Source: Acidobacteriota bacterium
GTDB lineage: Bacteria > Acidobacteriota > Terriglobia > Terriglobales > SCQP01
Direction: 5' to 3'
Length of the DNA stretch: 35,938 nucleotides
Assembly (NCBI GenBank): GCA_027315185.1
Contig: DAHUYO010000035.1
Coordinates: forward strand, 1-35,938
A model generated the notes under the pieces. That model saw only the letters and a program-made list of their open reading frames with translations, was not told the origin of the DNA and made no database searches. The translations under genes were made by a program, and so were the position numbers. The stretch's first letter is position 1; every line of letters begins with the position of its first letter. This document shows, piece by piece, positions 15,938 through 23,462 of this stretch.

Positions 15938-16888
15938 TCAGCCCTTGCCGCCGACGGGTTGCAATGTCTCGACCGGAGTCAGCCAGCCCCGGTTGTCTTC
16001 GCGTTCACCGGTGACAATCGCAAAAAAGCGGCGCTGAATGGCCTCGGTGATCGGCCCGCGTTTGCCGGCGCCGACCGGGACCCGATCCACGGAGCGGATC
16101 GGCGTCACCTCCACCGCGGTGCCGCAGAAGAACATCTCGTCGGCCACGTAGACGGCCTCGCGCGGAATCGGCTCGACCCGGCAGGGGATGCCCAGATCGG
16201 CGGCAATCGTCACGATGGACTCGCGAGTTATGCCGGGCAGCACGCTGTTGCTCAACGGCGGCGTCACCAATTCCCCGTCGCGCACCAAGAACAAATTCTC
16301 GCCGCTGCCTTCGCTGATGAACCCTTGCATGTCCAGCGCGATGCCCTCGGAGTACCCATTGGTCACCGCTTCCATCTTGATCAACTGCGAATTCATATAG
16401 TTGGCGGCCGCCTTGGCCATGGCCGGCAACGTGTCCGGCGCCATGCGCCGCCAACTGGAGATGCAGACGTCCACGCCCTGCTCCAGGGCGTCGCCGCCCA
16501 GATACCGGCCCCATTCATAGGCCGCGATGTACACCTCGATGGGATTTTCCCCGGGCAGCACGCCCAGACTGCCATAGCCGCGCAGCACCAAGGGGCGCAG
16601 ATAGGCGGCCGCGAGGTGATTTTCGCGGATCACGTCCACGCAGGCTTGCTCCAATGTCTCGCGCGCAAACTCCGGCGCCATGCGATAGATCTTGGCGGAG
16701 TTGATCAGCCGCCGCACATGCTCGGGCAGTCGGAAGATGGCGGGGCCGCGCGAAGTTTGGTAGCAACGGATGCCCTCAAAGACCGCCGACCCATAGCTGA
16801 CCACGTGAGACAGCACGTGGATCCGCGCGTCGTCGAAGGGAATAAACCGGCCGTTGTGCCAAATCTTCGCGGTTTTTTTGATCGCCAT
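15938..16888 (-). CDS. ilvE: Branched-chain amino acid aminotransferase
   Basis: This 316-residue fold-type IV PLP enzyme catalyses the last step of Val/Leu/Ile synthesis. The PLP lysine is K159 (PAMAKAAANYMNSQ), the same position number as in Escherichia coli IlvE. Other marks are SYGSAVFEGIRCY (31-43), GYSEGIALD, SEGSGENLFLV, the LPGITRES block, and FFCGTAVEVTPI. The end (GPITEAIQRRFFAIVTGE) is complete. The ATG at 16888 gives the normal N-terminus. A TTG six codons earlier was rejected. A perfect TATAAT lies on the minus strand at 16923-16928, giving a predicted 5' leader of about 28 bases. No other ilv or leu genes are nearby. Confidence 0.95.
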   Translation of the reverse strand: MAIKKTAKIWHNGRFIPFDDARIHVLSHVVSYGSAVFEGIRCYQTSRGPAIFRLPEHVRRLINSAKIYRMAPEFARETLEQACVDVIRENHLAAAYLRPLVLRGYGSLGVLPGENPIEVYIAAYEWGRYLGGDALEQGVDVCISSWRRMAPDTLPAMAKAAANYMNSQLIKMEAVTNGYSEGIALDMQGFISEGSGENLFLVRDGELVTPPLSNSVLPGITRESIVTIAADLGIPCRVEPIPREAVYVADEMFFCGTAVEVTPIRSVDRVPVGAGKRGPITEAIQRRFFAIVTGEREDNRGWLTPVETLQPVGGKG

Positions 16889-16922
16889 CGGTGTTTCCGT
16901 AGCCAAAGAACTGCAACCCCAA

Positions 16923-16928
16923 ATTATA
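16923..16928 (-). promoter_or_regulatory. TATAAT -10 element of ilvE
   Basis: A perfect TATAAT on the minus strand, preceded by GG, lies 34 bases before the ilvE ATG. No -35 match is seen at 16-18 bases. Confidence 0.5.
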
Positions 16929-16961
16929 CCGGTCCCGTCCGCCGCCGGTCGCGATCAGCCC

Positions 16962-18194
16962 CTACCGCCTGGTCGGGGCTGCGGGACTGGCAGTCGGCGC
17001 GGACCTGGCCGTCGCGGTTCGAACACTGACCGGATAGGGAAAACCGCCGGCCCAATACGCCGCGGGGTTGGCCACCATCGCCGGCATGGCCCGCATCGCC
17101 ACGCCATAGAAATTCCCCGCATTCCACAACTGGAAACCATCACCGTGCTGCTGCCACGCGGCCCGCACCTGCACCTGGATGTAGTGGGGATTGTAGATGT
17201 GCGTGTGCCAGGAGAAAGCCTGCAACCACGGCCGGATCACCACGCCCGTGCCCCGCGTCGCCCGGTCAAACCGCTGCATGGAAATGCGAATGAAATGCTT
17301 GGGTCGGTCGCCGGGGTTGGGAATGTCGTCGAAGTGGAAAAAATGGGACGGATAGATCATCGGGCAGAGCACGTCACAGTAGTACGACAATGCCACGATG
17401 TCCTGCCCAGTGTTGGCCATGTCGCGCGCCCGCGCCCAGCCCATGACCCCGAACACATCCAAGGACAAATGGACATGGTAGGGCCGCAGTTCCCGGCGAA
17501 CCTGGTAGACGAACTGCGTGATGACATCGGCACGGGTCCAACCCGGATGCACCTTTTGATAGTAGAACTCGGCGTCTTTTTGATGCCCGACGACCGGAAA
17601 GCGGATGTAGTCGAGTTGCAATTCATCCACGCCCGCTTGCGCCACTTCCTTGGCCAGCGCTAGGTTGTAGCGCTGCACGGCGGGCAGGGACGGGTCCGGA
17701 TAGCGGCCGTGATACCACAAGCCGCCGGTGGCCCGGGAATGGATTCCCAACTCGGGATGGGCATGCACCAGGCGTTCGTCCTTGAACAGATCCTGCCGGG
17801 CGATGACATACAACCCATGGGCGTGCATCCATTGCACCCAGGCATGCAGATGTTGAATGTAGGGCCGCGCATAGTGATTCGCCAGCGGCAAGCCGGAGTT
17901 GAAGCTCACCACGCCGTCTTCATCCTTTACGTTGAAGACGATGGCGTTGCCGCCGGCGGCGCGCCATTCCTTGGCCAGCCGCTTGCCCCGCGGCATGCCG
18001 GCCACGACCCCGGTCAGATACAGGGCCCGGATCTCGGTGTACTTGCTGGTGGGCACGCGGCCATCCGCATAGCCCGGCGCCGGGCCCGTAGCCGCGATCG
18101 CCAAGAGGGACATGGCCAGCAGGGATGCCGCCAGGCGGAGGCACCCGCTCCGGTACGCGTTCGATTGGGCGCCGCTTCCGAAAATTGAGTTCAC
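16962..18194 (-). CDS. Secreted putative glycoside hydrolase (DUF4015 type)
   Basis: This 410-residue protein has an N-terminal signal segment (LRLAASLLAMSLLAIAATG). Its catalytic-type domain resembles the DUF4015 putative glycosyl hydrolases, a TIM-barrel family. Visible family-like blocks are EIRALYLTGVVAG near the N-terminus, GNAIVFNVKDEDG, AHGLYVIARQDLFKD, GVDELQLDYIRFP (a likely catalytic-strand segment with acidic residues), SLDVFGVMGW, LCPMIYPSHF, and a terminal GFQLWNAGNFY. The GTG at 18194 is preferred because AAGGGG stands upstream at good spacing; the frame is open further upstream without a better start. The C-terminal 30 residues are Ala/Thr/Pro-rich. The substrate is unknown. 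It is divergent from the mini-Clp operon across a 324-base gap. Confidence 0.82.
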   Translation of the reverse strand: MNSIFGSGAQSNAYRSGCLRLAASLLAMSLLAIAATGPAPGYADGRVPTSKYTEIRALYLTGVVAGMPRGKRLAKEWRAAGGNAIVFNVKDEDGVVSFNSGLPLANHYARPYIQHLHAWVQWMHAHGLYVIARQDLFKDERLVHAHPELGIHSRATGGLWYHGRYPDPSLPAVQRYNLALAKEVAQAGVDELQLDYIRFPVVGHQKDAEFYYQKVHPGWTRADVITQFVYQVRRELRPYHVHLSLDVFGVMGWARARDMANTGQDIVALSYYCDVLCPMIYPSHFFHFDDIPNPGDRPKHFIRISMQRFDRATRGTGVVIRPWLQAFSWHTHIYNPHYIQVQVRAAWQQHGDGFQLWNAGNFYGVAMRAMPAMVANPAAYWAGGFPYPVSVRTATARSAPTASPAAPTRR

Positions 18195-18227
18195 AATACC
18201 CGCCCCTTGTTCTCTCGTCCCGGGGCC

Positions 18228-18490
18228 GCCGCATGCGGCCGGCACCGGGTGGTTCCATCGAATGTACAACGGAGTGGATTCCGTTCAGGGCCGGCGCAAG
18301 ACGAGCGGAACCACGGTCGTCAGCCTGGACGGACGACCAGCCGGGAGCGACGTTGGGGCCGCTGCCTCGGGCGGCTCCCGAGGCCGGCGCCACCCCCCAC
18401 GAATGGGGCCTGCGGACAACGTCAGTTTTCAGCCTCGGCATCTATCGAACGTGGTGGGGCCATCACCACCACGGCTGCAAATCACAGCCG
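18228..18490 (+). ncRNA. Stem-loop-rich, probably structured RNA leader before the mini-Clp operon
   Basis: The 324-base gap 18195-18518 holds no gene but a run of perfect stem-loops, read by eye. They are GCCGCATGCGGC (18228-18239), AACGGA/TCCGTT (18268-18285), GGTCGTC/GACGACC (18315-18338), GCCTCGGG/CCCGAGGC (18364-18384), CCCCA-CGAA-TGGGG (18395-18408), GTGGTG/CACCAC (18451-18469) and CGGCTG/CAGCCG (18472-18490). In addition GACGTTG (18349-18355) pairs perfectly with CAACGTC (18417-18423), closing a possible three-way junction around two of the hairpins. The last hairpin ends 12 bases before the ribosome-binding site GGAAAGGA (18503-18510). A TACAAC at 18265-18270 could be a -10 element. 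It may be a cis-regulatory leader or a separate RNA. No known class is recognised. Confidence 0.45.
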
Positions 18491-18518
18491 CACAAGCTGT
18501 TTGGAAAGGACCGACAAC

Positions 18519-18971
18519 ATGGCCTTTGTGCGCAAAAAAGGCAAATCCTACTACCTGGTGCACAACGTGCGTGAGGACGGGCGGGTGCGGCAGGTCCACC
18601 TGGCCTGCCTGGGCAATCGTCCCCGGGTCACGGAAGAGGTAGTGCAGCAGGTTCGCCAGGCGCACCCTGGCCTGGAAATTGATTGGGCGGCGGTGCGACG
18701 GCGAGCCAATGAAAGCTTTGCATCGCCGTTTGCCGACCCCGAGGGAGTGCGCCAACTGTCGCGCGGGATGCGTGGCTTGGTGATGGACCTGAACGAATTG
18801 GATTGGGAGTTGGTGGCGCGCCATGGGGGCGGCGAAACGCAGGAGCTGGTGCAGGATCTGCGCACGTTGCGCGGCGCGCTGGACGCCAAACTTTCCGCCT
18901 GGACCAGCCGGGCGCCCGGTTCCACCCCCGCCGACGCCAGCAGCCTGGAGGCGCGCAAGTTCGGCAGCTAA
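18519..18971 (+). CDS. Unknown 150-residue protein encoded with a Clp-like ATPase
   Basis: The product starts MAFVRKKGKSYYLVHNVRED. Its N-terminal 35 residues look like a small basic beta-hairpin (KSYYLVHNVREDGRVRQVHLACLG), similar in style to the N-termini of some transposases and nucleic-acid binding proteins. The remainder is mostly helical, with regions around 45-60 (HPGLEIDWAAVRRRA), 75-100 (GVRQLSRGMRGLVMDLNELDWEL) and 105-130 (ETQELVQDLRTLRGALDAKLSAW). No signal peptide or catalytic motif is seen. A good ribosome-binding site (GGAAAGGA, 18503-18510) fixes the start at ATG 18519. The AAA+ gene follows 62 bases downstream on the same strand, which suggests an adaptor or substrate-binding partner. 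The function is otherwise unknown. Confidence 0.75.
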   Translation: MAFVRKKGKSYYLVHNVREDGRVRQVHLACLGNRPRVTEEVVQQVRQAHPGLEIDWAAVRRRANESFASPFADPEGVRQLSRGMRGLVMDLNELDWELVARHGGGETQELVQDLRTLRGALDAKLSAWTSRAPGSTPADASSLEARKFGS

Positions 18972-19033
18972 GGGAAACAGCGTTCACCGCCGCCCCAAGA
19001 CGCTCCCACGGGCGGCATGTAGGGAGAGATTGC

Positions 19034-20200
19034 GTGGCCAAAATGCAAGCTAGATTCGGCAGCCGGGAAATCTTGGATCCTTCGCGCAGATGCGAGGAAG
19101 CGCGGCAGTTTGACGCCACCGTGCGCGCCAAAGTCGTCGGGCAAGGCGCGGCCCTGGAGACCCTGGTGGAAATCTACCAGACGTTTCTGGCCGGTCTGCA
19201 ACCCCCCAATCGGCCGATCGCCAACCTGCTGTTCCTCGGCCCCACGGGTTCGGGCAAAACCCGCACCGTGGAAGCCATGGCGGAGACGCTCTTCGGGGAC
19301 GCCCGCGCCGTCATCAAAGTGGACTGCGCCGAGTTTCAGCACAGCCACGAAATCGCCAAACTCATCGGCTCGCCTCCCGGCTACCTGGGACACCGCGAAA
19401 CCCATCCGGTGCTGACGCAGGAGGCGCTCAATCAGTGGCACACCGACCGCGCGCGGCTCAGCCTGGTGCTGTTCGATGAGATCGAAAAGGCCAGCGACGC
19501 GCTGTGGCAGCTGCTGTTGGGCATCCTGGACCGCGCGACGCTGACGCTGGGCGACAACCGCCGCGTGGACTTTTCGCAAACCATGATCTTCATGACCAGC
19601 AATTTGGGCGCCGCGGAGATGTCCAACCTGGTGGAAGGCGGCCTGGGATTCAATCCCCCCGCGGCCGGCCCCAGCGCATTGCTGGACGGCAAGGTGGAAC
19701 GGGTCGCGGTGGAAGCCGCCCGGCGCAAGTTCTCGCCGGAGTTCATGAATCGCATTGACCGCACGGTGGTGTTCCACAATCTGCGCCCGGAAGACTTGGC
19801 GAACATATTGGAGATCGAGTTGGCCCGCGTACAGCAGCGGATTCTGGCCGCCAACGGCCCGCATCCGTTTTTGTTTCAATGCACCTACCGGCTGAAGGAT
19901 TATCTGCTGCAGGAAGGCTATGACCCCAAATACGGGGCGCGGCACCTGAAGCGCGCCATCGAACGCAATCTGGTGTCGCCGCTGGCCAAGCTGATGGCGA
20001 CCGGCCAGGTCAAGCTGGGAGACATGGTGCGCGTGGATCTGGACCCGGCGGGCCGCCTGCAGTTCACGCGCGAAGCCGAAGGCGTGCTGACGCCGATGTA
20101 CCGCGAAGGGTTTGCGGCGGAGTACGCGGTGGCGGCGGCTTCCGGCGGCCGCCGCGGCGGCCGCCGCATGGACTTTCCCATCGCGCTGGACAACAAATAG
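19034..20200 (+). CDS. Single-ring Clp-type AAA+ ATPase with ClpP-loop-like tripeptide
   Basis: The 388-residue protein is one AAA+ module of the ClpA/ClpB/ClpC second-ring type. It has the VVGQGAALETL start, Walker A GPTGSGKT (69-76), aromatic pore loop GSPPGYLGH (112-120), Walker B LVLFDE (144-149), sensor 1 MTSNLG (187-192), arginine finger in FMNRID (R240) and sensor 2 GARHLKRAI (301-309), followed by the C-terminal small domain. There is no N-domain, no first ring and no coiled-coil middle domain. L204-G205-F206 lies between sensor 1 and the arginine finger, where ClpA has IGL and ClpC has VGF to dock on ClpP. The protein should unfold or remodel proteins, possibly for ClpP. The GTG at 19034 was chosen for the GGGAGAG sequence 6 bases upstream; ATG 19043 is an alternative. 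Confidence 0.85.
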   Translation: MAKMQARFGSREILDPSRRCEEARQFDATVRAKVVGQGAALETLVEIYQTFLAGLQPPNRPIANLLFLGPTGSGKTRTVEAMAETLFGDARAVIKVDCAEFQHSHEIAKLIGSPPGYLGHRETHPVLTQEALNQWHTDRARLSLVLFDEIEKASDALWQLLLGILDRATLTLGDNRRVDFSQTMIFMTSNLGAAEMSNLVEGGLGFNPPAAGPSALLDGKVERVAVEAARRKFSPEFMNRIDRTVVFHNLRPEDLANILEIELARVQQRILAANGPHPFLFQCTYRLKDYLLQEGYDPKYGARHLKRAIERNLVSPLAKLMATGQVKLGDMVRVDLDPAGRLQFTREAEGVLTPMYREGFAAEYAVAAASGGRRGGRRMDFPIALDNK

Positions 20201-20205
20201 CGGCG

Positions 20206-20988
20206 CTAGCCGCCGGCGCGGCAGATCAACGAGGCGGCGTAGCCGGCGCCGAAGCCATTGTTGATGTTCACCACCCCGACGTTGGAGGCGCAGGAATTGA
20301 GCATCCCCAGCAGAGCCGCCAGGCCGCCGAGGCTGGCGCCGTACCCCACGCTGGTGGGAACGGCGATCACGGGCACGGCCACCAGGCCGCCGACGACGCT
20401 GGGCAACGCTCCTTCCATGCCCGCCGCCACGATGATGACCCGTGCGGCCGCCAGCGCATGCCGCTCGGCCAGCAAGCGGTGCAAACCGGCCACACCCACG
20501 TCATAGATGGCGCGCACCGGACTGCCCATGGCTTCCGCCGTCAGCACGGCCTCCTCCGCAACTGGAATGTCGCTGGTTCCGGCCGCAAGCACGAGAATGC
20601 CGTTTTGCGCCGGCTGGCCGCCGCGCGATCCCGCGCGCCGCCGCACCGCCGGGCCCGTTCGCAACGTAATCACCCGCGACAAGGGGTGGTATTGAGCCGC
20701 CGGCAGGCGGCGCCGCACCGCGCGGTAGCTGGCGGCGTCGGCGCGGGTGATCAGCAGGCGGGACGAATGCTTGGCGATGGTTGCCGCGATCGCCGCCACC
20801 TGGGCCGGGGTCTTGCCCGCCGCCAGGATCACCTCGGCCATGCCTTGGCGCAGGGCGCGGTGGTGGTCCACTCGCGCGAAGCCCAAATCCTCGAAGGGCC
20901 AATGACGCAAGCGCTCCGCCGCCTGCGCCGGAGTGATCTGCCCGGCGGCGACGGCCGCCAAAATCGCTTCTAAACGGTCCGGATTCAC
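20206..20988 (-). CDS. larB: LarB, nickel-pincer cofactor biosynthesis (P2CMN synthase)
   Basis: This 260-residue homologue of LarB carboxylates and hydrolyses nicotinic acid adenine dinucleotide to pyridinium-3,5-biscarboxylate mononucleotide, the first step of the nickel-pincer cofactor of lactate racemase. The C-terminal AIR-carboxylase (PurE)-like domain is clear: VLAAGTSDIPVAEEAVLTA, GVAGLHRL, VIIVAAGMEGALPSVVGGL, and AVPTSVGYGASLGGLAALLGML. The terminal INNGFGAGYAA is also typical. The N-terminal helical part (GQITPAQAAERL, FARVDHHRALRQGMAEVI) matches the family. The GTG start overlaps the galK stop by 4 bases (GTGA), so translation is coupled to galactokinase. LarC, LarE and LarA are not in the window. 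Confidence 0.9.
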   Translation of the reverse strand: MNPDRLEAILAAVAAGQITPAQAAERLRHWPFEDLGFARVDHHRALRQGMAEVILAAGKTPAQVAAIAATIAKHSSRLLITRADAASYRAVRRRLPAAQYHPLSRVITLRTGPAVRRRAGSRGGQPAQNGILVLAAGTSDIPVAEEAVLTAEAMGSPVRAIYDVGVAGLHRLLAERHALAAARVIIVAAGMEGALPSVVGGLVAVPVIAVPTSVGYGASLGGLAALLGMLNSCASNVGVVNINNGFGAGYAASLICRAGG

Positions 20989-22160
20989 GGCTCGATTGTA
21001 GCGGACCCGGCGGTGGCCAGCAGAAAGACCCGCGCGCGGCGGTGCATGCGGGCCTGATACTCCGCCGTAACCGCCGCGGCGAACGCCGGCGCCAGGTCCG
21101 CGGCGACCAGGTTCACGGTGCAGCCGCCGAAGCCGCCGCCGGTCATTCGCCCGGCTAGAAATCCCGGCGCTGCCGTGGCCGCCTCCACCATGGCGTCCAG
21201 CTCCGGGCAACTGACCTCGTAATCATCCCGCAGACTGGCGTGGGAGGCGGCAAACACGGCGCGCAGGCGCGGCCAGTCCCCCGCCCGCAGCGCGGCACAG
21301 GCGGCCGGCACGCGGGCATTCTCCGTCACCACGTGCCGCGCCCGCCGCACCACGACCGGATCGAGCTCGCCGCCATATCGCTCCAGCATCTCCAGGCTCA
21401 CGTCGCGCAGGCTGCGCAAACCCGGCAGATGGGCCGCCAAACCGGCCACAGCCGCCTCGCATTCCCGCCGGCGCTGGTTGTACGCCGAGGTCGCCAGTTC
21501 GTGACGTACGCCGGTGTGGCACACCGCCAGGACCGCCTCCGCCGGCAGCGGAATGTATTCCGTTTCCCGGCTGCGGCAGTCCAGAAGCAACGCCGCGCCG
21601 GCCCGCGCCAGCACCGCGCTGGCTTGATCCATGAAGCCGCAGTTCGCCCCCACCCATTCCCGCTCCCCCGCCTGGCCGGCCAAGATCAGATCCCAGCTCA
21701 GCGCGGGTAACGGCCGCGCGTCTCCAGCCAAGCGCAGCAGCCCGAGCCCAGCCGCGATTTCCAGGGCGGCGGAGGAGCTCAGGCCCGCCCCCGGCGGTAT
21801 CTCACTGGCGAACCACAGTTCCGCGCCCGCTACCGCCAGCCCCCGCGCCGCCATGGCCCGCGCCGTGCCGGTGACGTAATCGGTCCAGTCGCCGCGTGGC
21901 CGGTCTGCCGCCAAGGGAACCTCGACCACGCCGGGAAATTCACGGCTGGCCAGGCGCAACATCGGCGCGGGCAGGCGGCGGCCGGCGGCAAACGTTGCCA
22001 GCGAAACCGCCGCGGGCAGGACCAACCCGTCGTTGTAGTCGGTGTGCTCGCCGATCAGGTTGACGCGCCCCGGGGCGCGCGCCACCAGGTCCGGCGCGCC
22101 GCCGAAGGCGCCGCGAAATCCCGCCGCCGCGTCCTCGCGCGAGATAGGCGCGGTGCTCAT
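20985..22160 (-). CDS. galK: Galactokinase
   Basis: This 391-residue GHMP-family kinase phosphorylates galactose at C1. The galactokinase signature GRVNLIGEHTDYNDG is at 31-45, the GHMP ATP loop PPGAGLSSSAALE is mid-protein, and the C-terminal MTGGGFGGCTVNL closes the active site. The ANCGFMDQ segment carries the catalytic Asp of the family. The start ATG at 22160 overlaps the galT stop by 4 bases (ATGA); the frame is open 15 codons upstream inside galT but lacks support. With galT upstream it forms the core of the Leloir pathway. Mutarotase and epimerase genes are absent here. Confidence 0.96.
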   Translation of the reverse strand: MSTAPISREDAAAGFRGAFGGAPDLVARAPGRVNLIGEHTDYNDGLVLPAAVSLATFAAGRRLPAPMLRLASREFPGVVEVPLAADRPRGDWTDYVTGTARAMAARGLAVAGAELWFASEIPPGAGLSSSAALEIAAGLGLLRLAGDARPLPALSWDLILAGQAGEREWVGANCGFMDQASAVLARAGAALLLDCRSRETEYIPLPAEAVLAVCHTGVRHELATSAYNQRRRECEAAVAGLAAHLPGLRSLRDVSLEMLERYGGELDPVVVRRARHVVTENARVPAACAALRAGDWPRLRAVFAASHASLRDDYEVSCPELDAMVEAATAAPGFLAGRMTGGGFGGCTVNLVAADLAPAFAAAVTAEYQARMHRRARVFLLATAGSATIEP

Positions 22161-23143
22161 GCCCGGGCCGCCGCGGCGATGGCGGCCCGCAACCGCGGCG
22201 CGCACTCCTCGGGCAGCGTGTCATTGATGAAGGTGCCGGCGCCGCTTTCGCAGCCGGCCAGGTACTTCAGCTTGTCGGCGGTGCGGTGCGGCGGCAGAAA
22301 TTCGAAGTGCAGATGCGTGTACCGCTCCCCGGCCCGGCCTGGCGGGCGCTGGTGCAGCAGCATCATGTAGGGCAGCGGGAAGCCAAACAAATGGTCGTAG
22401 CCCTCGGTCACCGCCCGCAGCGCGCGCGCCAGCAACATCGCTTCCCCGTCCCGCAAATCCGTGATCGCGGCCAGGTGACGGCGCGGCAGCAGGTGCACCT
22501 CATATGGATAGCGGGCATAAAACGGAATCACGGCGGTGAACGCCGCGTTCTCAAACACCACCCGGCGCCGCTCCCGCCGCTCCCGCCGCAGGCTGTCGCA
22601 GAGCAAGCACCGCCCCTGGCGGCGCCAATGCGCCCGCATGGCCGCTAGTTCCCGCGCTGGTATCGGCGGCAGGAAGGGAAACGCGTAGATCTGCCCGTGC
22701 GGATGGGACAGCGTGACGCCGATCTCGGCGCCTTTGTTTTCGAAGATCAGCACGTAGCGGATGCCCGGCCGGCGCGAGAGTTCCTGAAAGCGGTCCTGCC
22801 ATACGGCGATGAGCTGGGCAATGCGTTGCGGCGCCTGCGTGGCCATGCTGCCCTCATGCCGCGGCGAATATACCACCACCTCGCAGGCTCCCGCCGCCGG
22901 GCGCACCGGCGTGAGCGCCGTTCCGCGCAGCGCGGGCCGAGGCGGCTGGCGGCGCAGGGAGGGAAATTTGTTCTCGAAAACGGCGATCTCGAACTCCGGG
23001 CGCGGGATCTCGGTCGCAAACGCCCCCGGCCGCGTCGGACATAGCGGGCAAAATCCCGGCGGGGGATGGAAGGTTCGGTCCTGGCGCTGGGTTGCGGTAA
23101 TCACCCATTCTTCGCGCAACGGATTCCAACGCAGTTCGGACAT
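22157..23143 (-). CDS. galT: Galactose-1-phosphate uridylyltransferase
   Basis: This 328-residue HIT-superfamily enzyme swaps UMP between UDP-glucose and galactose-1-phosphate. The active-site motif HPHGQ is at 147-151, with H149 as the nucleophile that carries UMP. The metal-binding cysteines are in FCPLCP (C32, C35), and the family's N-terminal ELRWNPLREEWVI is present. A second CxxC pair (CLLC) follows near residue 180. The C-terminal HLHFEFLPPHR gives the second set of conserved histidines. The gene is preceded 4 bases upstream by the stop of the 52-residue small protein and overlaps galK downstream. Confidence 0.96.
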   Translation of the reverse strand: MSELRWNPLREEWVITATQRQDRTFHPPPGFCPLCPTRPGAFATEIPRPEFEIAVFENKFPSLRRQPPRPALRGTALTPVRPAAGACEVVVYSPRHEGSMATQAPQRIAQLIAVWQDRFQELSRRPGIRYVLIFENKGAEIGVTLSHPHGQIYAFPFLPPIPARELAAMRAHWRRQGRCLLCDSLRRERRERRRVVFENAAFTAVIPFYARYPYEVHLLPRRHLAAITDLRDGEAMLLARALRAVTEGYDHLFGFPLPYMMLLHQRPPGRAGERYTHLHFEFLPPHRTADKLKYLAGCESGAGTFINDTLPEECAPRLRAAIAAAARA

Positions 23144-23147
23144 CGGC

Positions 23148-23306
23148 CTAGCGCCGTGGACGGCGGCGCGGCGTGGACGCCTGCCGTGGCGGTGACGGGC
23201 GCGGGGAGGGCGCGGACGGCGCCGCCTTCGCCCCCGGCGCGGCGGCGGGGAAGGTGTACAGCAGCAGATAGCGGCCGTCGGGTTTGACTATGCGTTCACG
23301 CTGCAT
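23148..23306 (-). CDS. Small protein directly upstream of galT
   Basis: This 52-residue frame begins MQRERIVKPDGRYLLLYTF and continues into a Pro/Ala/Arg-rich tail. The first 19 residues look folded (short beta-hairpin with a PDGR turn); the rest is low-complexity and basic. Its stop is 4 bases before the galT ATG, so it would be read as the first gene of the galT-galK-larB unit. No clear ribosome-binding site is seen. I do not recognise a defined family. The N-terminal sequence looks coding rather than random because it departs from the local Ala/Arg/Gly bias. Confidence 0.5.
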   Translation of the reverse strand: MQRERIVKPDGRYLLLYTFPAAAPGAKAAPSAPSPRPSPPRQASTPRRRPRR

Positions 23307-23462
23307 GGGGCGCTCGCGCCGGCAGGGGGCAGTTTCGCTGCATAAGGCGTTTCCGCCGCCTTGGCGCCGTGCCGCAGCGGACGATCTCCGCCGCAACCTC
23401 CCCACGAACACGGGATGGGCAACACGGCGCGGAAACGCCTATTGTACATGCTGGAGTTGAGG

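Noticed and set aside
15803..17029. 408-codon plus-strand open frame
   Set aside because: Antisense to ilvE; no domain features.
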